A stretch of 64,000 nt of DNA from Prostheceraeus crozeri (taxonomy: Eukaryota > Platyhelminthes > Polycladida > Euryleptidae): positions 1 to 64,000 of the forward strand of contig CAJQUW010003479.1 of NCBI GenBank assembly GCA_907163375.1. The letters are read 5' to 3'. Shown here in pieces: positions 49,722-62,299 of the stretch. Within the stretch, counting starts at the first letter, position 1, and each line of letters starts with the position of its first letter. The notes under the pieces are model-generated. The model was given only the letters and a program-made list of their open reading frames with translations, made no database searches and had not been told where the DNA came from. Made by a program: the position numbers and the translations under genes.

Positions 49722-51020
49722 TAGTTTCATGCAGAAATTCAAGATTTTCCGGTTTTGAAGGACCGATAGTGAAAACTACAGGGAAAACAACCGTGGGCAA
49801 CAAATTGTCAATTTTAGCTAAAAGGAGCCACGCAGATTTACCAGAACTTTTGTAAAGTGGTAAGCCATCAATATTGTCTTTGATGATTAAACAATTTATG
49901 TTGCTCAACGCATCCTGTGAATACCTACTTAAAGCATATTGTATTTGCCTCTCGTAACCAAAGTAGTAATAACTCATGCCAGATTTACTAACAATTTCTG
50001 CCCGAGGTATATGTAGTTCTCTTCTTAATGTTCGAGAATCTAAAGGCAGCGAACTAACACAATGTTTCCGAAGAGCACTCAATACTCTATTTGTCTGTAG
50101 GTCAGTCATGTCCGTCTCAATAACAGCTCTCCTTAAATCATCCCAAAGAGTGTTGGCATTCAATCTGCTCATATCATCATCAGTAGAGCTAAAATCGATC
50201 TTCTCATCGCTTTCAGGCCTATCCTCATCCTCATTACTCGAAAAAACTGCGTCAGAATCGGTCTTTGACTTTGATTCAACATGATCACCGCTTGAGTCAG
50301 CTTCTTTGTAAACTGATGCCTGGCTGTCATTATCAATCGAATCTACTTCATGTGTGCCTTTCCATGTACGAAAACCAATTATTGCATCTCCCCTTTCAGC
50401 CCCGTCAACCTGTTCTGATCTCGTTATATCCGATTCAATATCTGATCCTCCACAACTATTTTCAAACAAGAAATCCACGTCACTATCATTTAAACACTTG
50501 TAATTGATTTTAGATATTCTTCGCGTTTTACGTTTCCTTTCGTACTTTCCATCACTTATTTTTCTCTTTCCGAAATTGCACTTTCGGTCACCAATATTTG
50601 AAATATCGCTTGAAGACATCAAATTCTCTGCATTTGCAACAACCCTGAAATTGAACGTATATGTATACAAAAATCTTGTTAGTAGCTGTCGCCCATAGTC
50701 AGGTCAAGGTTGAACTATCGAACTTGGGTTGAAACATGGGCATTGGTTTGATTGGGTAGGGGTACCGAAGGTTCCCAAATAATAATCGTCAAAAATAGAT
50801 CGACGATTTAATAAAATGAAGAGCACAGCTGTAAGTGTACCATGTGTCACTATTTCTTCTGAGTAGGTCTACATGCACTGTATTTTATTCCAATTATGAT
50901 TAATTAGGTCGAGCCCTGGACCCGACCCATGTAAGTCAGTAATTTCACGAGGAATAATTTGTACTGAAATCGGTTCATTCTGATTGGCCTTTTCTTTATT
51001 TCCCAAAATTGTCTTTTGAA

Positions 51021-51152
51021 TATGTTGAGTTGGGAAGAACCAAGTTTTGTTCGATATTCAAAATATAAAATGTGAAATATACTGATCGAAATATATTGCA
51101 CATTTTATATTTTGAATATCAAACAAAACTTGGTTCTTCCCAACTTAACATA
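51021..51152. repeat. Near-perfect fold-back, about 60-bp arms
   Basis: TATGTTGAGTTGGGAAGAAC at 51021 runs to AATATAAAATGTGAAATATA. It is mirrored from 51084 to about 51152 with three or four mismatches and a very short loop (TGATCGA). It lies upstream of the minus-strand transposase. As a transcript it would form one long stem. Confidence 0.9.
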
Positions 51153-51270
51153 ATCATGTCAAACCAAGGCATTTTCACAACATGTATTTTGAATATCTCA
51201 ATGATTCCACTAGTGCTCATTACCTGTGAATTGAGTTCACCGACATCGAACAGGAGAATGGGATGAATGT

Positions 51271-51293
51271 ATAATAATAATAATAATAATAAA
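51271..51293. repeat. (AAT)n microsatellite
   Basis: About seven ATA/AAT repeats in a row. Confidence 0.9.
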
Positions 51294-53925
51294 AGACATT
51301 AACATACATTAAAGGATACAAATACACAGGAGGGATTGGTCCCTATTCAAACCGATGTTAGGTGAGGTAAATTTAATTTTGCTTCACATTAACGGGTATA
51401 ACGGTATTGCGGGTATCATCAATTGAATAGGACTTGCATTTTTACATCATCTTGACATCTGCCCAAGTCAGCAATAACAGAAGCGGAGACAAAAGGTGAG
51501 TTCATGGTTTAAACCTCCACACTGAGTTTCCAAGGCTCGGGATTTTTTTGGATGTATACCCCATCATATTCGTTTTAAGGCATTCAATCAGTTTAGAGGC
51601 GAGGGGACCTTTGTATGATTTGGATGCTCATTTTGTGCATGTCAAATTGTCATTAAAATCCAACGTCAGACATTAATACATCATGCAAGACTTTATTGGA
51701 AGTTCGATCTCCATATCTACATTGATTAATGTTCGCTTAACTTTATCATCTGATTTTGAAAATTACAATTTGAACTAATGTGCTATCATTCAAATCAATT
51801 TTGAAATTCAGATTTAAAAGTGCGCTCATCTAACTGATGACACCAATTCCGATGTGAAACAAAATCAAGTTCACCTCGTCTTACAAAATTGAAGTGTCTT
51901 GAATATTTCAATACAAATTTACCATGATTGACTTGCTTTTATGGAGTCGATGGATTACGTTGGACTGTAGCTTCGGTTAATTTGCAACTTCCCACCGGCC
52001 AAAAGTACAAAGCCAAACACTCAGACAAGTTCTGAAAATCCAATTCCTACCGCGAGTTGCGCGTGGATCTACTATATCGTGCTTCGCTTCAGCGTGATTA
52101 GTATTAAAAAACGGCGCGTGGGTCATTGCACTTCAAATAGAATAGGAATAGTGCAAACAGAAATAGAAATAGTAGAGATCGCGTTTCATAACTGAATTAA
52201 TATAGTGAAGGGGTGCGAAAAACCTGTGGCGTACTTCGGGTAAAAAAAGCAACCTCCCATCATATTTTCCCAAACAAGCATGTTAAATTTTTGGCTTATG
52301 TTCTATCGATTCCTAATGGTTTTGAATGCACGCAAGCCTACACACCATGATTCCACATGACAACCTTCAATATTTCTCAGCACATTTACTATTTCAATGC
52401 AAGTTTGATCAATTATATTTTAAGATTGGTACTTATTCTTTAAATTCTTCTTCTAAAAGTTTCTCAAATTTAAATCACCTGAACCCCTTCAGCATTACAT
52501 GCATGTATCAAGAGTTATAGGACCCTTTATCAAAGATATTTCAATTGACCTATTGAATTATACTCATTGTTTATGACCATCTATAAAGTTTTATTGGAAG
52601 AGTGCAAAATGTATCCGAATGTTTTAGAAAACATCAGTTATAACTAACGCTTCATTCTAAACCAACTAAAAAAGCTTCATAGGTCATAGGAACCAGAAAC
52701 ATGCTGCAATGATGGTGCAAGCTGAATTTTTGTCTGATTTCACTATAGTTGGATAAATATCGCATAGCCCGTTCCGATTCAACTGAGTTAAATAAGTGGC
52801 CACTGCCTACTACACACATAGATGGCTGAATATAGTATAGTCTGAAATATTACATAATAGTCATTCAATTAGCTAAAATTCATTCGTGGAAATTTTTGAA
52901 AAGAATACACAGGCCGTTCACGACCACCTTTTTAGCCGTCGTTGAAAATGTTGGTGCAATTGAAATTTTCATTAAAACAAACAAAAGAACATGCATTACT
53001 ATTTAAGCGATTCATAGAGTTTCTGGAAACCGTCTTTTGCAAGCAGAATGCATGTGAATGCTGTTTAGTTAATTTCATCTAAAATTTTTTAATCTGTATT
53101 TTCTAGGAGAGTATATTCAACAAAGTCCTTATAACCATAAGTAATACCCATACATGAACAATCAACATGATCAACAGGACATAAAGCCAGATGGCATAAT
53201 GCACGCATAACTGTTAAATATGGTAGTAATTTAAGCGTCACTATGCGCGTAGCCTTTCCTACTATACCTTTACTGTCACACTACACAATAAAATAATCCT
53301 GGACTGTTTGTTGCTGGTGTGGCTCGAAATATTTAAATCGTGTTGCATGTGCTACATATGGATTCAAGCAGACTACAGTAAATTAGAATAGTCACTTTTC
53401 GTGGCATTGTGCTAAAGACAAGCGGGTCACTCCTTCTCTTTATTTCCCCTCGTACAGTTATGTACAATAAAAGAAAGAACTTTTTTATTTGCTTTCATTC
53501 GCATAATTACGCGCACACCTTTATTCACATGACAAAATCCATCTTTATTCTTACTTTCACTTCCTCTACTTACTGTTTTTACTACAAATCACGTCTTGAC
53601 AATGTATCATCATCCAAATGTGAATTTGTTTAAAGTAGTTGATTTTTAAAATATCTGGTAGCTTAGGAACGTCAACAAGGGAGATGAAGTAATAAGTCTG
53701 TGATTTAGCAACATTTTTTGCTTATGATGGAATCTCTCCGTTTCATCTCAAAGTGGAGATCAGCTCTGCGTGGTCGACGCACGTGACCCTTGTGTGTGTC
53801 CTAAATCAACGAAGCATGCTCATATTTTAGCGATCTGCAAAGTCACTGTGCACAGATTACACCAGCTGTTGGAAATTCCACCATCATGAGAATTGAACGA
53901 GATGCTCCCACACAAATGACTCGAT
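51294..53925. other. Intergenic, no recognisable gene
   Basis: AT-rich with only short ORFs. No hairpins or repeats that I can interpret. Confidence 0.5.
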
Positions 53926-54100
53926 GTTTACACTGTTGTGACGTCATACTGAATCGTTGTCTGACTTCTGTTATTAGAGAGTGAAGCGAACGCGACAGAC
54001 AGTGACTCAGTGAGACGGTGAACGACAGAGTGAAAGGCTCATGGTGCTGTAAATTTGCTGTGAATCATTCTGACCTGCCTGTGAAATTGCGTCTAGTAAG
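53926..54100 (+). promoter_or_regulatory. Possible promoter and non-coding first exon with CRE
   Basis: A full CRE palindrome TGACGTCA lies at 53939-53946. It is followed by a less AT-rich segment (GAGTGAAGCGAACGCGACAG, CAGTGAGACGGTGAACGAC) and a consensus donor at about 54090 (GCGTCTA|GTAAGTTG). CRE, about 150 bp and a donor would fit a promoter plus 5' UTR exon on the plus strand, but no downstream coding exon is recognised. Confidence 0.3.
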
Positions 54101-57100
54101 TTGTTGTTAATAGCAGGTTTATTCAAATTAAATCGTCAAATTTGTGGAACATCTGATGAATGGTCACTACATCTAATAGTTCATGAGCCAGGAACACGGT
54201 TCTATATTTCAGCTAGTAAGAGTATAATTATCAAAGTGCTAACCCGTTGATGTTCAAATGCACAGTGCACCAAATCTCATTTATGACGATATTCATTGTT
54301 GACTTGCACCCATTCAATTAATGGTTGATCTAGTATAAAAAGTTATGACAATCAAATGGATCAGTAAGTCGGTCAAATTTTTGGCATATGATAAAACGAA
54401 GCAACCACCGTAAATGCATACGGTGCATTTATTTACACCATGTCAATTATGCGTGAGCTATTAGATAAATTTCGCAAAAATGATCCGATTCACCCCATAT
54501 TACTACATTAATGTCAAAAGAATAGCTTCTTCCGAGTTGCTACGTTGAATAATGAGCGCCCCTTTAAGAACAGTTTCAGTTGGCCTATTTAAGAAAGAGG
54601 AATGGCAGCTGACGAGAAGTGCATTTTGTAAATTAGTACTTTCATTTTACGAAAATAAGCGGTTCTACAGCCAAATTGAATCAGCGAAAATGGGGTTGTT
54701 TTTTTTATTACCAACTCATGGCCTGACTTAATCAGACACTAAATGACGTGAGGTTATTCGCACGCAACTTTGCGTGTCAATAACCGGGTAACTGAGGCCA
54801 AGTTATTCCTACATGAAAGTGTGTACCAACAACGGAAACTATGCAGTGAGGTTATTTAGACGAGAATTCGTCAAAATAGTAATTATTTTGTTGAACGGAT
54901 ACATTTTTGTATTACATGATCTGCCAAATATTTTGCAGGCCTCTTTTTTGCCAATAATCGCTAGAATTGAGCACCTGCTTCGTAGAGGTGGATATCTATT
55001 GAACAAGTTAACCATGATTCATTCACATTAGTACTGTCTTATTCATATGGCACAGGTAGCCCACATCGGATTCACCGGAAATTTCAGTTATGTATTTTGC
55101 ACATCTGTCACACTGCTGAATCTGTCTTTTAGCAATTTGTAGTCGCTGCTCATTCTTGATTTAAAGATAGTCATTATCATTCTTGGCAATTTTACAGTTT
55201 TCAATTTTAAATGCAACAAATCAGAAGGTACATCAGAATTCAATAAGCACATCAAAAGGTACAGTGCTCTTGTATAATCCCTGGGAGTATTCATATTCAA
55301 AAATTTCAAACGGGCATTAATTACTTCCCAGTGGAAAAATTTTGATAATATGATGCTGGGCCATTATCTTCCCGACAGACAGCTGTTGGGAAGTTGTCGG
55401 GAGATGAAAGCCTGTGATCATTTGTCTCTCCTGTCGGCGAAACTTGGTGGTCCCGATACATTTGCGACAGTTATAAAACTTCTCTTTCAAGTGCCGATCG
55501 TGCAGGCGGAAACGTGGAAAGTGATGAACAAGGGAAACTTCTCTCGCCACCAATTATATCAAAGCTCGCCTCTCGCTTCTCCCATCAGCATTCCCTAAAC
55601 ACGGATGAACTTTCCAATGCATCACCACTGAGATGACGTCAATTTCGCATGCAAACTTGGATCATTTTCTCTTCACTTTCTCTACCATTCATTGTGACTG
55701 TTTGTGTGCAATCTTCTTCCGTCCAATTTTCCTCAATTCACCGAATTCCTTAATTTTGTGAATAAGCTATAGGTAAGTCATTGACTGCATATGTGTTACA
55801 TTACTAAATTTTCCAATAAATGTAAAATGTAGGCCTATTGTACTTTCTGTAGTTGACTGTCATCTTATTTAAAAGTTTACATGTCTACATATTACCCATA
55901 ATCAACGATAACATTATATTGATTATGGAAATAGAATGGAGGAATACTGACAGACGACTAACATATTTTATGAAAAGAATATTTTACATGCTGGTTACGG
56001 CTGATGAAACAAGGAGTAGAAAATCTTGTTCTTGATATAATAAGTCATATAGTCATGAAGTTGTGGAAGGACCAAATGACCTAAGTACATCCACGGAGTT
56101 TTATCCATTGATAATGACATTAATATATTCGGCGAAAATACCGTTTATTCTTTGTAGATTCCTACATGGCAAATGAATAGAAATAGTTCGTATCACATCA
56201 TAGATTATTTACACTTAAGTATTTAATACCAACAAAAAAATTAGCCACTAACTATACTTCGCATTAGTAATCTTGCAAAATTTACGGTACCGGTACCAAC
56301 GAACAAGTGTTCTTCGATGTTTGTGTGCAAGAAATAAATATCAGTAAATGAGTATATTTGCAATTCATGTAGTATATTTGCAACAATGTTTAAATCATGT
56401 CTGATTTTTCTTGTAGAGGTGTAAAATCCGTTATTCATTCTGTCCAATCTTCTCTGTGGTCTCATGCTCTGTGGTTCCCTGCTGCAAATCTATCGAATTA
56501 TCTGGTACTGAAATGTATGTAAGTCATCACTTCATTATTTGCAAGATTCTAAATGCAATATTTGAGATGTGGGAAATGTAGAAGTTTACAGATCCGCTAT
56601 AAGTAAAATGTGAACTTTCGGAGACAGTCAGCAGCTCACTGTGTGCTGAGATTTCTGAAACTTCAGCAGTTCTCACAATGATTAATCGCAAGCGAAATGC
56701 TATCGTCTCTCATATGCTGTATCAGGTTTTGGTGTAAAAATGTATGCACTGTAATTTTGTAGCCTATACCGGTACTTAATTTTCTACTGATGAAGATCGA
56801 AATAGACAACAACAGATTAAAACTACAAAATAATAAAGACAGCTTCATCTTATCATTACAAAAATATTTGGTAAAATTGAGAATTCAATTCAAAAATTGA
56901 TATATATTAAATATCTTGGCTTTTTTTAAAAATTTGGAATATACTGTTGCTCCGAAGTCCGAACTGGCTCAAAACACTGTGAACGACGCAAAATATTAAA
57001 ATATGTCAATAAATGTTCCTAATCAATGCAATTTAAAGGAATAATCGTGCCTACACTTGAAGAAAGATACACGCAAACCGAACTTTCCACTGTTTTTCTT

Positions 57101-58045
57101 CAAACATAAAGGGCTCAGTTTTTTTATCACTTTTCTTAATTTTGGCAGATGTTTTCAAAGCGATAAGATAAAAATGCCTTTCTTAAGGCACGGGGCTAGT
57201 TCCTAGCTATGGACCAGCTCTGAGTTTTGGCTAGTTTAAATTAAATGGTTACCCAATTTACAATTTAGAAAATGCAGAAATTTGTGCAATAATATAATGG
57301 AAAAATAATGATAATAGGGATAATGATATAATTATGATAGTAAGAAATACTTGCATTGTAATTACATATTCAATGTTTATCAAGGAATCACTCATCTAGG
57401 ATCATCCATCTGTTATAAACACATACGTTCTAAACCTACTCATTAAACAATAATTCAAGTAAATATTCCGCTGAAGATTTTAAATATTGTACAAAATTCA
57501 TGAAAGGAAATAATCACTGTACGAAATAGCTTGTAAAATAAATGTGCGATGTAATTACTAAAAAATATTTTGTTTTGCATCATTTTATATTATGTGAAAT
57601 CAAATGTCTTTTTTCTTCACGTTTTATTCTTTTATCAATGTCCAAATAATTACTGAAAAATAATCTGCAATTGAATTATAATACAAATGTGGAATATTGT
57701 TCCGTAGCACATCTAATTCTATCGTTCAATCGAGTGAAAAGCGTATTAAGATTATTTAATGAAGATTTAAGAAACATTGTACAATCTTACGTAAGATAGC
57801 CTTTGATATTCATGACTTAGCATCATATCTTGATACTGTAGACAAGCTTTGCTCAATTACATGCTGTATTTCATACAACAGCCCGGTCTAAATAATAATT
57901 TTTACTATAAATATATGTAATATTTTGCAGATAAGATAGGATTTTAGTATATTCAATTTTGTCTCAAAAAATGATTAGTGAGTGCATAAGTACATGCATT
58001 TCAACAAGCTAAATAAATGATACAAATTTTACATCAAGTTATTTC
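54101..58045. other. Intergenic; CRE at 55634-55641, otherwise nothing assigned
   Basis: The stretch 55340-55600 has long overlapping ORFs on both strands (82 codons plus, 78 minus) and is GC-richer. It is followed by TGACGTCA (55634-55641) and a donor-like ATAG|GTAAGTC at about 55770. It might be an exon-promoter region, but no protein family is recognised. GATCCGATTCACCCC at 54481-54495 resembles a worn pogo end. The rest is AT-rich. Confidence 0.35.
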
Positions 58046-58050
58046 TTTGT

Positions 58051-58458
58051 TGTAATTTTTGATAAAAATAAGAGGACAAACTTAATATTTCGACCATGAA
58101 GTGGCCATCGTCAGAAATCTATTTACTCCAATTCCTGCATTAGATTCAAATTACAAAAACACACAAACGATAGTAGGCTATATAACGCATACAATTCTAA
58201 ATGAACAAATACCACGGTAAAGAAAATCAGTCAAAAATCTTAAGACTCCATAAACAAGACAAATAGAAATTGCTCTCTAGATTAGAAAATCAGACCTTCT
58301 TCTCTATTTCTTTAGTATTGTATATAACCTACTATCGTTTGTATGTTTTTGTAATTTGAATCTGATGCAGGAATAAGATTTAATAGATTTCTGACGATGG
58401 CCACTTCAGATGGTCGAAATATTAAGTTTGTCCTCCTATTTTTATCAAAAATTTTACA
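58051..58458. mobile_element. Fold-back element with about 140-bp arms, PLE-like
   Basis: The left arm 58051-58192 and right arm 58321-58458 are inverted copies with about ten differences. The sequence runs from TTTTTGATAAAAATA through GGACAAACTTAATATTTCGA to GTAGGCTATATA. The spacer is about 128 bp. Each arm carries CTGACGA-T-GGCCA-loop-TGGTC-GAAA (minus strand at 58088-58114; plus strand at 58391-58419), which has the hammerhead core letters known from Penelope-like elements. There is no ORF. I infer a non-autonomous PLE-derived unit. Confidence 0.75.
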
Positions 58459-58459
58459 A

Positions 58460-59675
58460 TGGTGAAAAATAATGCAAGTAAAACATCGCAATTGTCTTCC
58501 ATGTCATGCTACTCCCATGCTTTCCTTTCGTAAGAACATGAACATGCTTCCACCCCAACTTAGCGATTTTTGTATGTATGTAGAAACATCAACATTTATT
58601 AGACAAACATTACTGATTAGCATCTTAGATGTTTGAAAATTAATTTATTACTTTCTTACGATTATGATAATATGGAGGCATGATATTTCCAATTGGATTT
58701 GGCTTTCTTAGGAATCAAAGGAAATTTTGTACTACCGGTACACAATATTTCGGCATTCATAATCAAGGGTGAGAGGATAGATGCACGGTGTATGTCAATT
58801 TGTGTACAAAATGAGAATAAGTAGGCCTACAGGCTGTCTGTAGGTTATATAAACTGACATCTGCGTTGAATTAGCCTGTCCGTGTATTCATTGTTACCCT
58901 TGATGAAGAATACCGAATGGGTAGGCCTCATCACTAATACTCATGTAGGCCCACATGTAACTTAGGAATAACTCTAAAGAACATACTTAATAATTTAAAA
59001 AACTCACATTGGCCTACTTCATGATTTCAGAGAAAAACTTCTTTTATTCCGATGATGGGTTCAATTTCTCGAATCTAGAAGTCACTCTGTTCGATCTCAA
59101 ATCATGCAATCAACCACTATCTCAGGACAAAGTTGAGACTCTTTTTACCATATAATGTAGGCTTAATTGTATTGGATTTTGTTGAAAATAAGATTTATCT
59201 GGAAATTGCGAAGTTGGTAATGCTAACCCAATAAATGTGCTTGAAAATGTTTCTCATTTGCTAGAATCAATTTTAGCTTCCTGAAGCCGAAATATTTTTT
59301 TAATGCATCGTACTGTCATTTTCATATTTTTGTCTTCCAGAATCCCTACACCGTCAATAAGTCGCTGAGAACGTCGAGAAAGCAGAGGTGAAGGATCCCA
59401 TTTACTTTACGCGAATGACCTGAACTGTGGAAGAAAGAACAGGAGGCGCCTGTGGTAATTCCTCTGCTGTATGAAGCATACTATAATAAATATTGAAGTG
59501 AAGTACAGTTGTTCTCGTTGTTCCGCTCTTGTCTCATGGGTGATAAGAAAGTGAGGAAGAGGTGGAAGGAGGAGAAGTAAGAGGTTCCATAGTGATATCA
59601 AACTTATGATATTCTTTTTGCTATAATACAGAAAGGGCATGACGAATTAACCAGCAGTAACAAAATTTTGATCGG
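58460..59675. other. Intergenic, nothing recognised
   Basis: TAGGCC/GGCCTA words recur (58820-58960), and one acceptor-like TTGTCTTCCAG at about 59340 has no usable ORF after it. Confidence 0.45.
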
Positions 59676-59677
59676 TG

Positions 59678-59825
59678 TCGGGTGAGGGTTGGCGTGTATT
59701 GGGCGCGTATTGGGTGAGTGTTGGCAACTCATGTTGGGCCGATACAAATGCGCTGGGCCACTTTACTTATCAGGCCAACATCAGATGGATGATATTGGGC
59801 CGACAGAATTTTTTCCATTGGGTTT
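59678..59825. repeat. Degenerate GTTGGC/TTGGGCC word repeat
   Basis: GGTGAGGGTTGGCGTGTATT, GGGTGAGTGTTGGCAACTC, ATGTTGGGCCGATAC, GCTGGGCCACTT, CAGGCCAACATC and ATATTGGGCCGAC recur within 150 bp. It resembles the 25.6- and 33.1-kb loci in style, with a shifted word. Confidence 0.55.
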
Positions 59826-62295
59826 GCTTAGTAATTCGGATGATGCTGCTTTGACAAAGTAAAATAGGATGAATCAGACACTGATGTTGCGAAATCTATT
59901 AATTTGCTCAATGATAGACAGTGCGACATGATTATTAATGTCAGTGATTATTAATGTAGGTCTACACATACATAACGTGAAGTTTCACAACACACCAAAA
60001 ATTACAGACTTGCAGATCTAAGAGTAGTTGACTTCATCAAAATTTGCTGTACTAAATTGACCGTCAAGTTAATCGCCCACCCATTATCGCCGAAGCTTAA
60101 TACTCAAATTCTTGTCAATTCAGAAAAAAGGTCTTCCTTCAACCGAAATATATATATGAACTGCAACTACATTTTGCTTTGAGATCAGATGGGAGTGAGA
60201 CCCCAGCTAGTCAGCTAACTGAAGTAAAGTGATTGTAGTTAGCACTAATTAGCAATAACAGTCTGTTTAGGATAAAATTAGAAACTGTTGAACGTAGCAT
60301 TGGAAACTTAATACCCCGCCGCACCGGCTAAGTGTTCATGCCGATGTCAGACTCACTTGTGCGGTGGAATTAACTGATATCTGTTCTCAACGTCCATACA
60401 TAAATTCGAATGTACAACACAAATGATCAAACCAAAGGCGGAACGCTGGTTTATTCTATATAGCTCTATAATGAAAATTTAATTTGAAGATCTTTTGCAA
60501 ATTGATACAGCCTATAATATTCTGTACGATGAAATCTGCGTAATTCTGTGTCCGTTGTCTCAAATGTTTTCATTTGCATCTGAATGGTTTGTATTGCTTT
60601 CCCTTTTTCTGTTGTGAATATAGTTTTATTTTTCAGCTATTTGCCGGACGCCGAGGAACTATTGTATTAATTGCTCAATATATTCAAATGCAATTAATAC
60701 AAAGTATCTGCAGCTTAAGGCAGGAGCATCATTCATCATTTCTCCTTATTTGCAACAGACCGGTCACTAACTAAAGATCAATCATTTAAGTGATATATCG
60801 ATATTTTTGTTTTGATCTCATTTCAGAATTTGACTATTTCTTCAGAAGTTGTTATCTCCACACGGATCATCAGCCATTATTATTGATAATGGAGAAAATA
60901 CAAGGCAATACTCTGGTGTAAGATAAACTGAGATGTTAGGATATCACTTAGAAAATATTCAAATTCCACATTGGGTGCTTTCATAATCAGAGGAGAAAAA
61001 TTAGGATAAAAATTTTATATGTTATTTAGGTAGGGCCCATCACATTTCCAATATTCATCATTGAATGGAAATCTAAAACTGATCAATGAATGAATGTACA
61101 ACTGGTTATCAACAAGAAGACGAAGTATTTTTTATAGATCCGAGACAAAGATTACAATATGTTCAGTGGGAAAAAGTTCGCAAATGCATTAATATAGGAA
61201 AACAATCATATACCGCGCACATCAATCGTGCAGATAAGTGTGTGGTTTACAATCGTCTATTTAGTTCGTTAATAATCAGTTAATTTCTATGCCAAATCAA
61301 CTCCAACATTCTAACCATAGGAATGGATCTTCATCTGCATTTTTTTCTTCCAAACGTCTACGGATAACTGTGTAATTTTTCACTGCTTCAAAGTTTTGAC
61401 ATAGCTATTCAGTCCTTTCAATTTAATATTGAAGCTGGCGAAAAAGTAAAATCATAGATGTCCCACAAATCATGCTTTGATTGCATGCTTCCCTTATATA
61501 CTTGTTCGATTTCAATGAAGTATCGTACTTGCAAGCAGTCAAGTACCGTACACAAGAATTTAGCAGAGACGTCGAGCATCATATTATCTATTCTCTTCAA
61601 TAAATCTTTTGTTTGATTTTGCAAATTTATACCAGTTGTAATTTTTCTCCTTATTTAGACATGATACTTCAAAATACTTGCCAAATTTAACATTGCATGT
61701 GTTTTGAAAACTGATGAATATTGCGTGTAAGTTTAAGAGGTGATTGAAATAAAGTGCACTGTTATATGACTGAACAATTCCCTTCGAATATAAATCAGGA
61801 TACAAACGAGGCAGCAGTTCCACATGCCCGATCCATTAGATCTCAAATTGAAAATTACTTTCTTGGCTATCGATGTAGATTAAAGGTTGTCAAATTTTTT
61901 GTCTTCCGCCTTCCTTACTGAGATAATTGTCTCTGTCATTGGTGTAATGTATGATTGAAAAATTCTACAAATATGCTGGACTTAACAAATTCTTTGTTAA
62001 AAATTCAAAAACGAATTATTTATTATTTGCTGGATGTCGAATTGAAGAATTGAACAAACAGCAACTTGGTCTGCTGATTTCTCCACATTGATTCGAATAA
62101 AAATGATGCGAAGATCGTTATCAGTTTGATCCGGGAAAAAATCAGGCCTATCAAGCATATGATTTTAATGTAATTGCCTATATTCACGTAAAAATGACAG
62201 TTTTCTTCACATCTGATGACATCTTTTCGTTAAATAAGTAATGGCTAAGTAAGTAATAAAGCAAAATCACTAGGTTAAAGATATTTATTCTTCGT
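59826..62295. other. Intergenic, no recognisable gene
   Basis: Only short ORFs, none with family resemblance or splice support. Confidence 0.5.
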
Positions 62296-62299
62296 TTGT

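Larger units (their letters stand above)
45545..50619 (-). pseudogene. CACTA/EnSpm-like transposase, split by a pogo element
   Basis: The first ATG after a CAATTTCAG acceptor is at 50619. The N-terminus is basic then Ser/Asp-rich (to about residue 180). Then follow LRRELHIPRAEIV, YYYFGYERQIQYAL, NIDGLPLYKSSGKSAW, SKPENLEFLHET, then the pogo insertion (46708-49721), then FGCDYCESKG, FPYDLMHLGSGLML, RFKATEFRQMLLYTAKVIF and, in the shifted last frame, VHGSLDSVSAYSFESKLGQI to the stop at 45545. NIDG, PYDLMH and KATEF could supply the acidic catalytic residues (inference). This is the Transposase_21-like layout of animal CACTA-type elements; the superfamily call is tentative. Removing pogo plus one TA restores the frame. 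A 1-nt gain in the AAA run at about 45954 (VYKRPFPSS for the expected VY-NVHSLLHL) still breaks it. Confidence 0.82.

Noticed and set aside
54481-54510. Second pogo element
   Set aside because: Only one worn end-like motif (ATTCACCCC) is visible; no partner end or TA-flanked structure was found.
55350-55598. Overlapping plus and minus ORFs as an exon
   Set aside because: Both strands are open and neither gives a recognisable protein; no acceptor and donor pair fits either.
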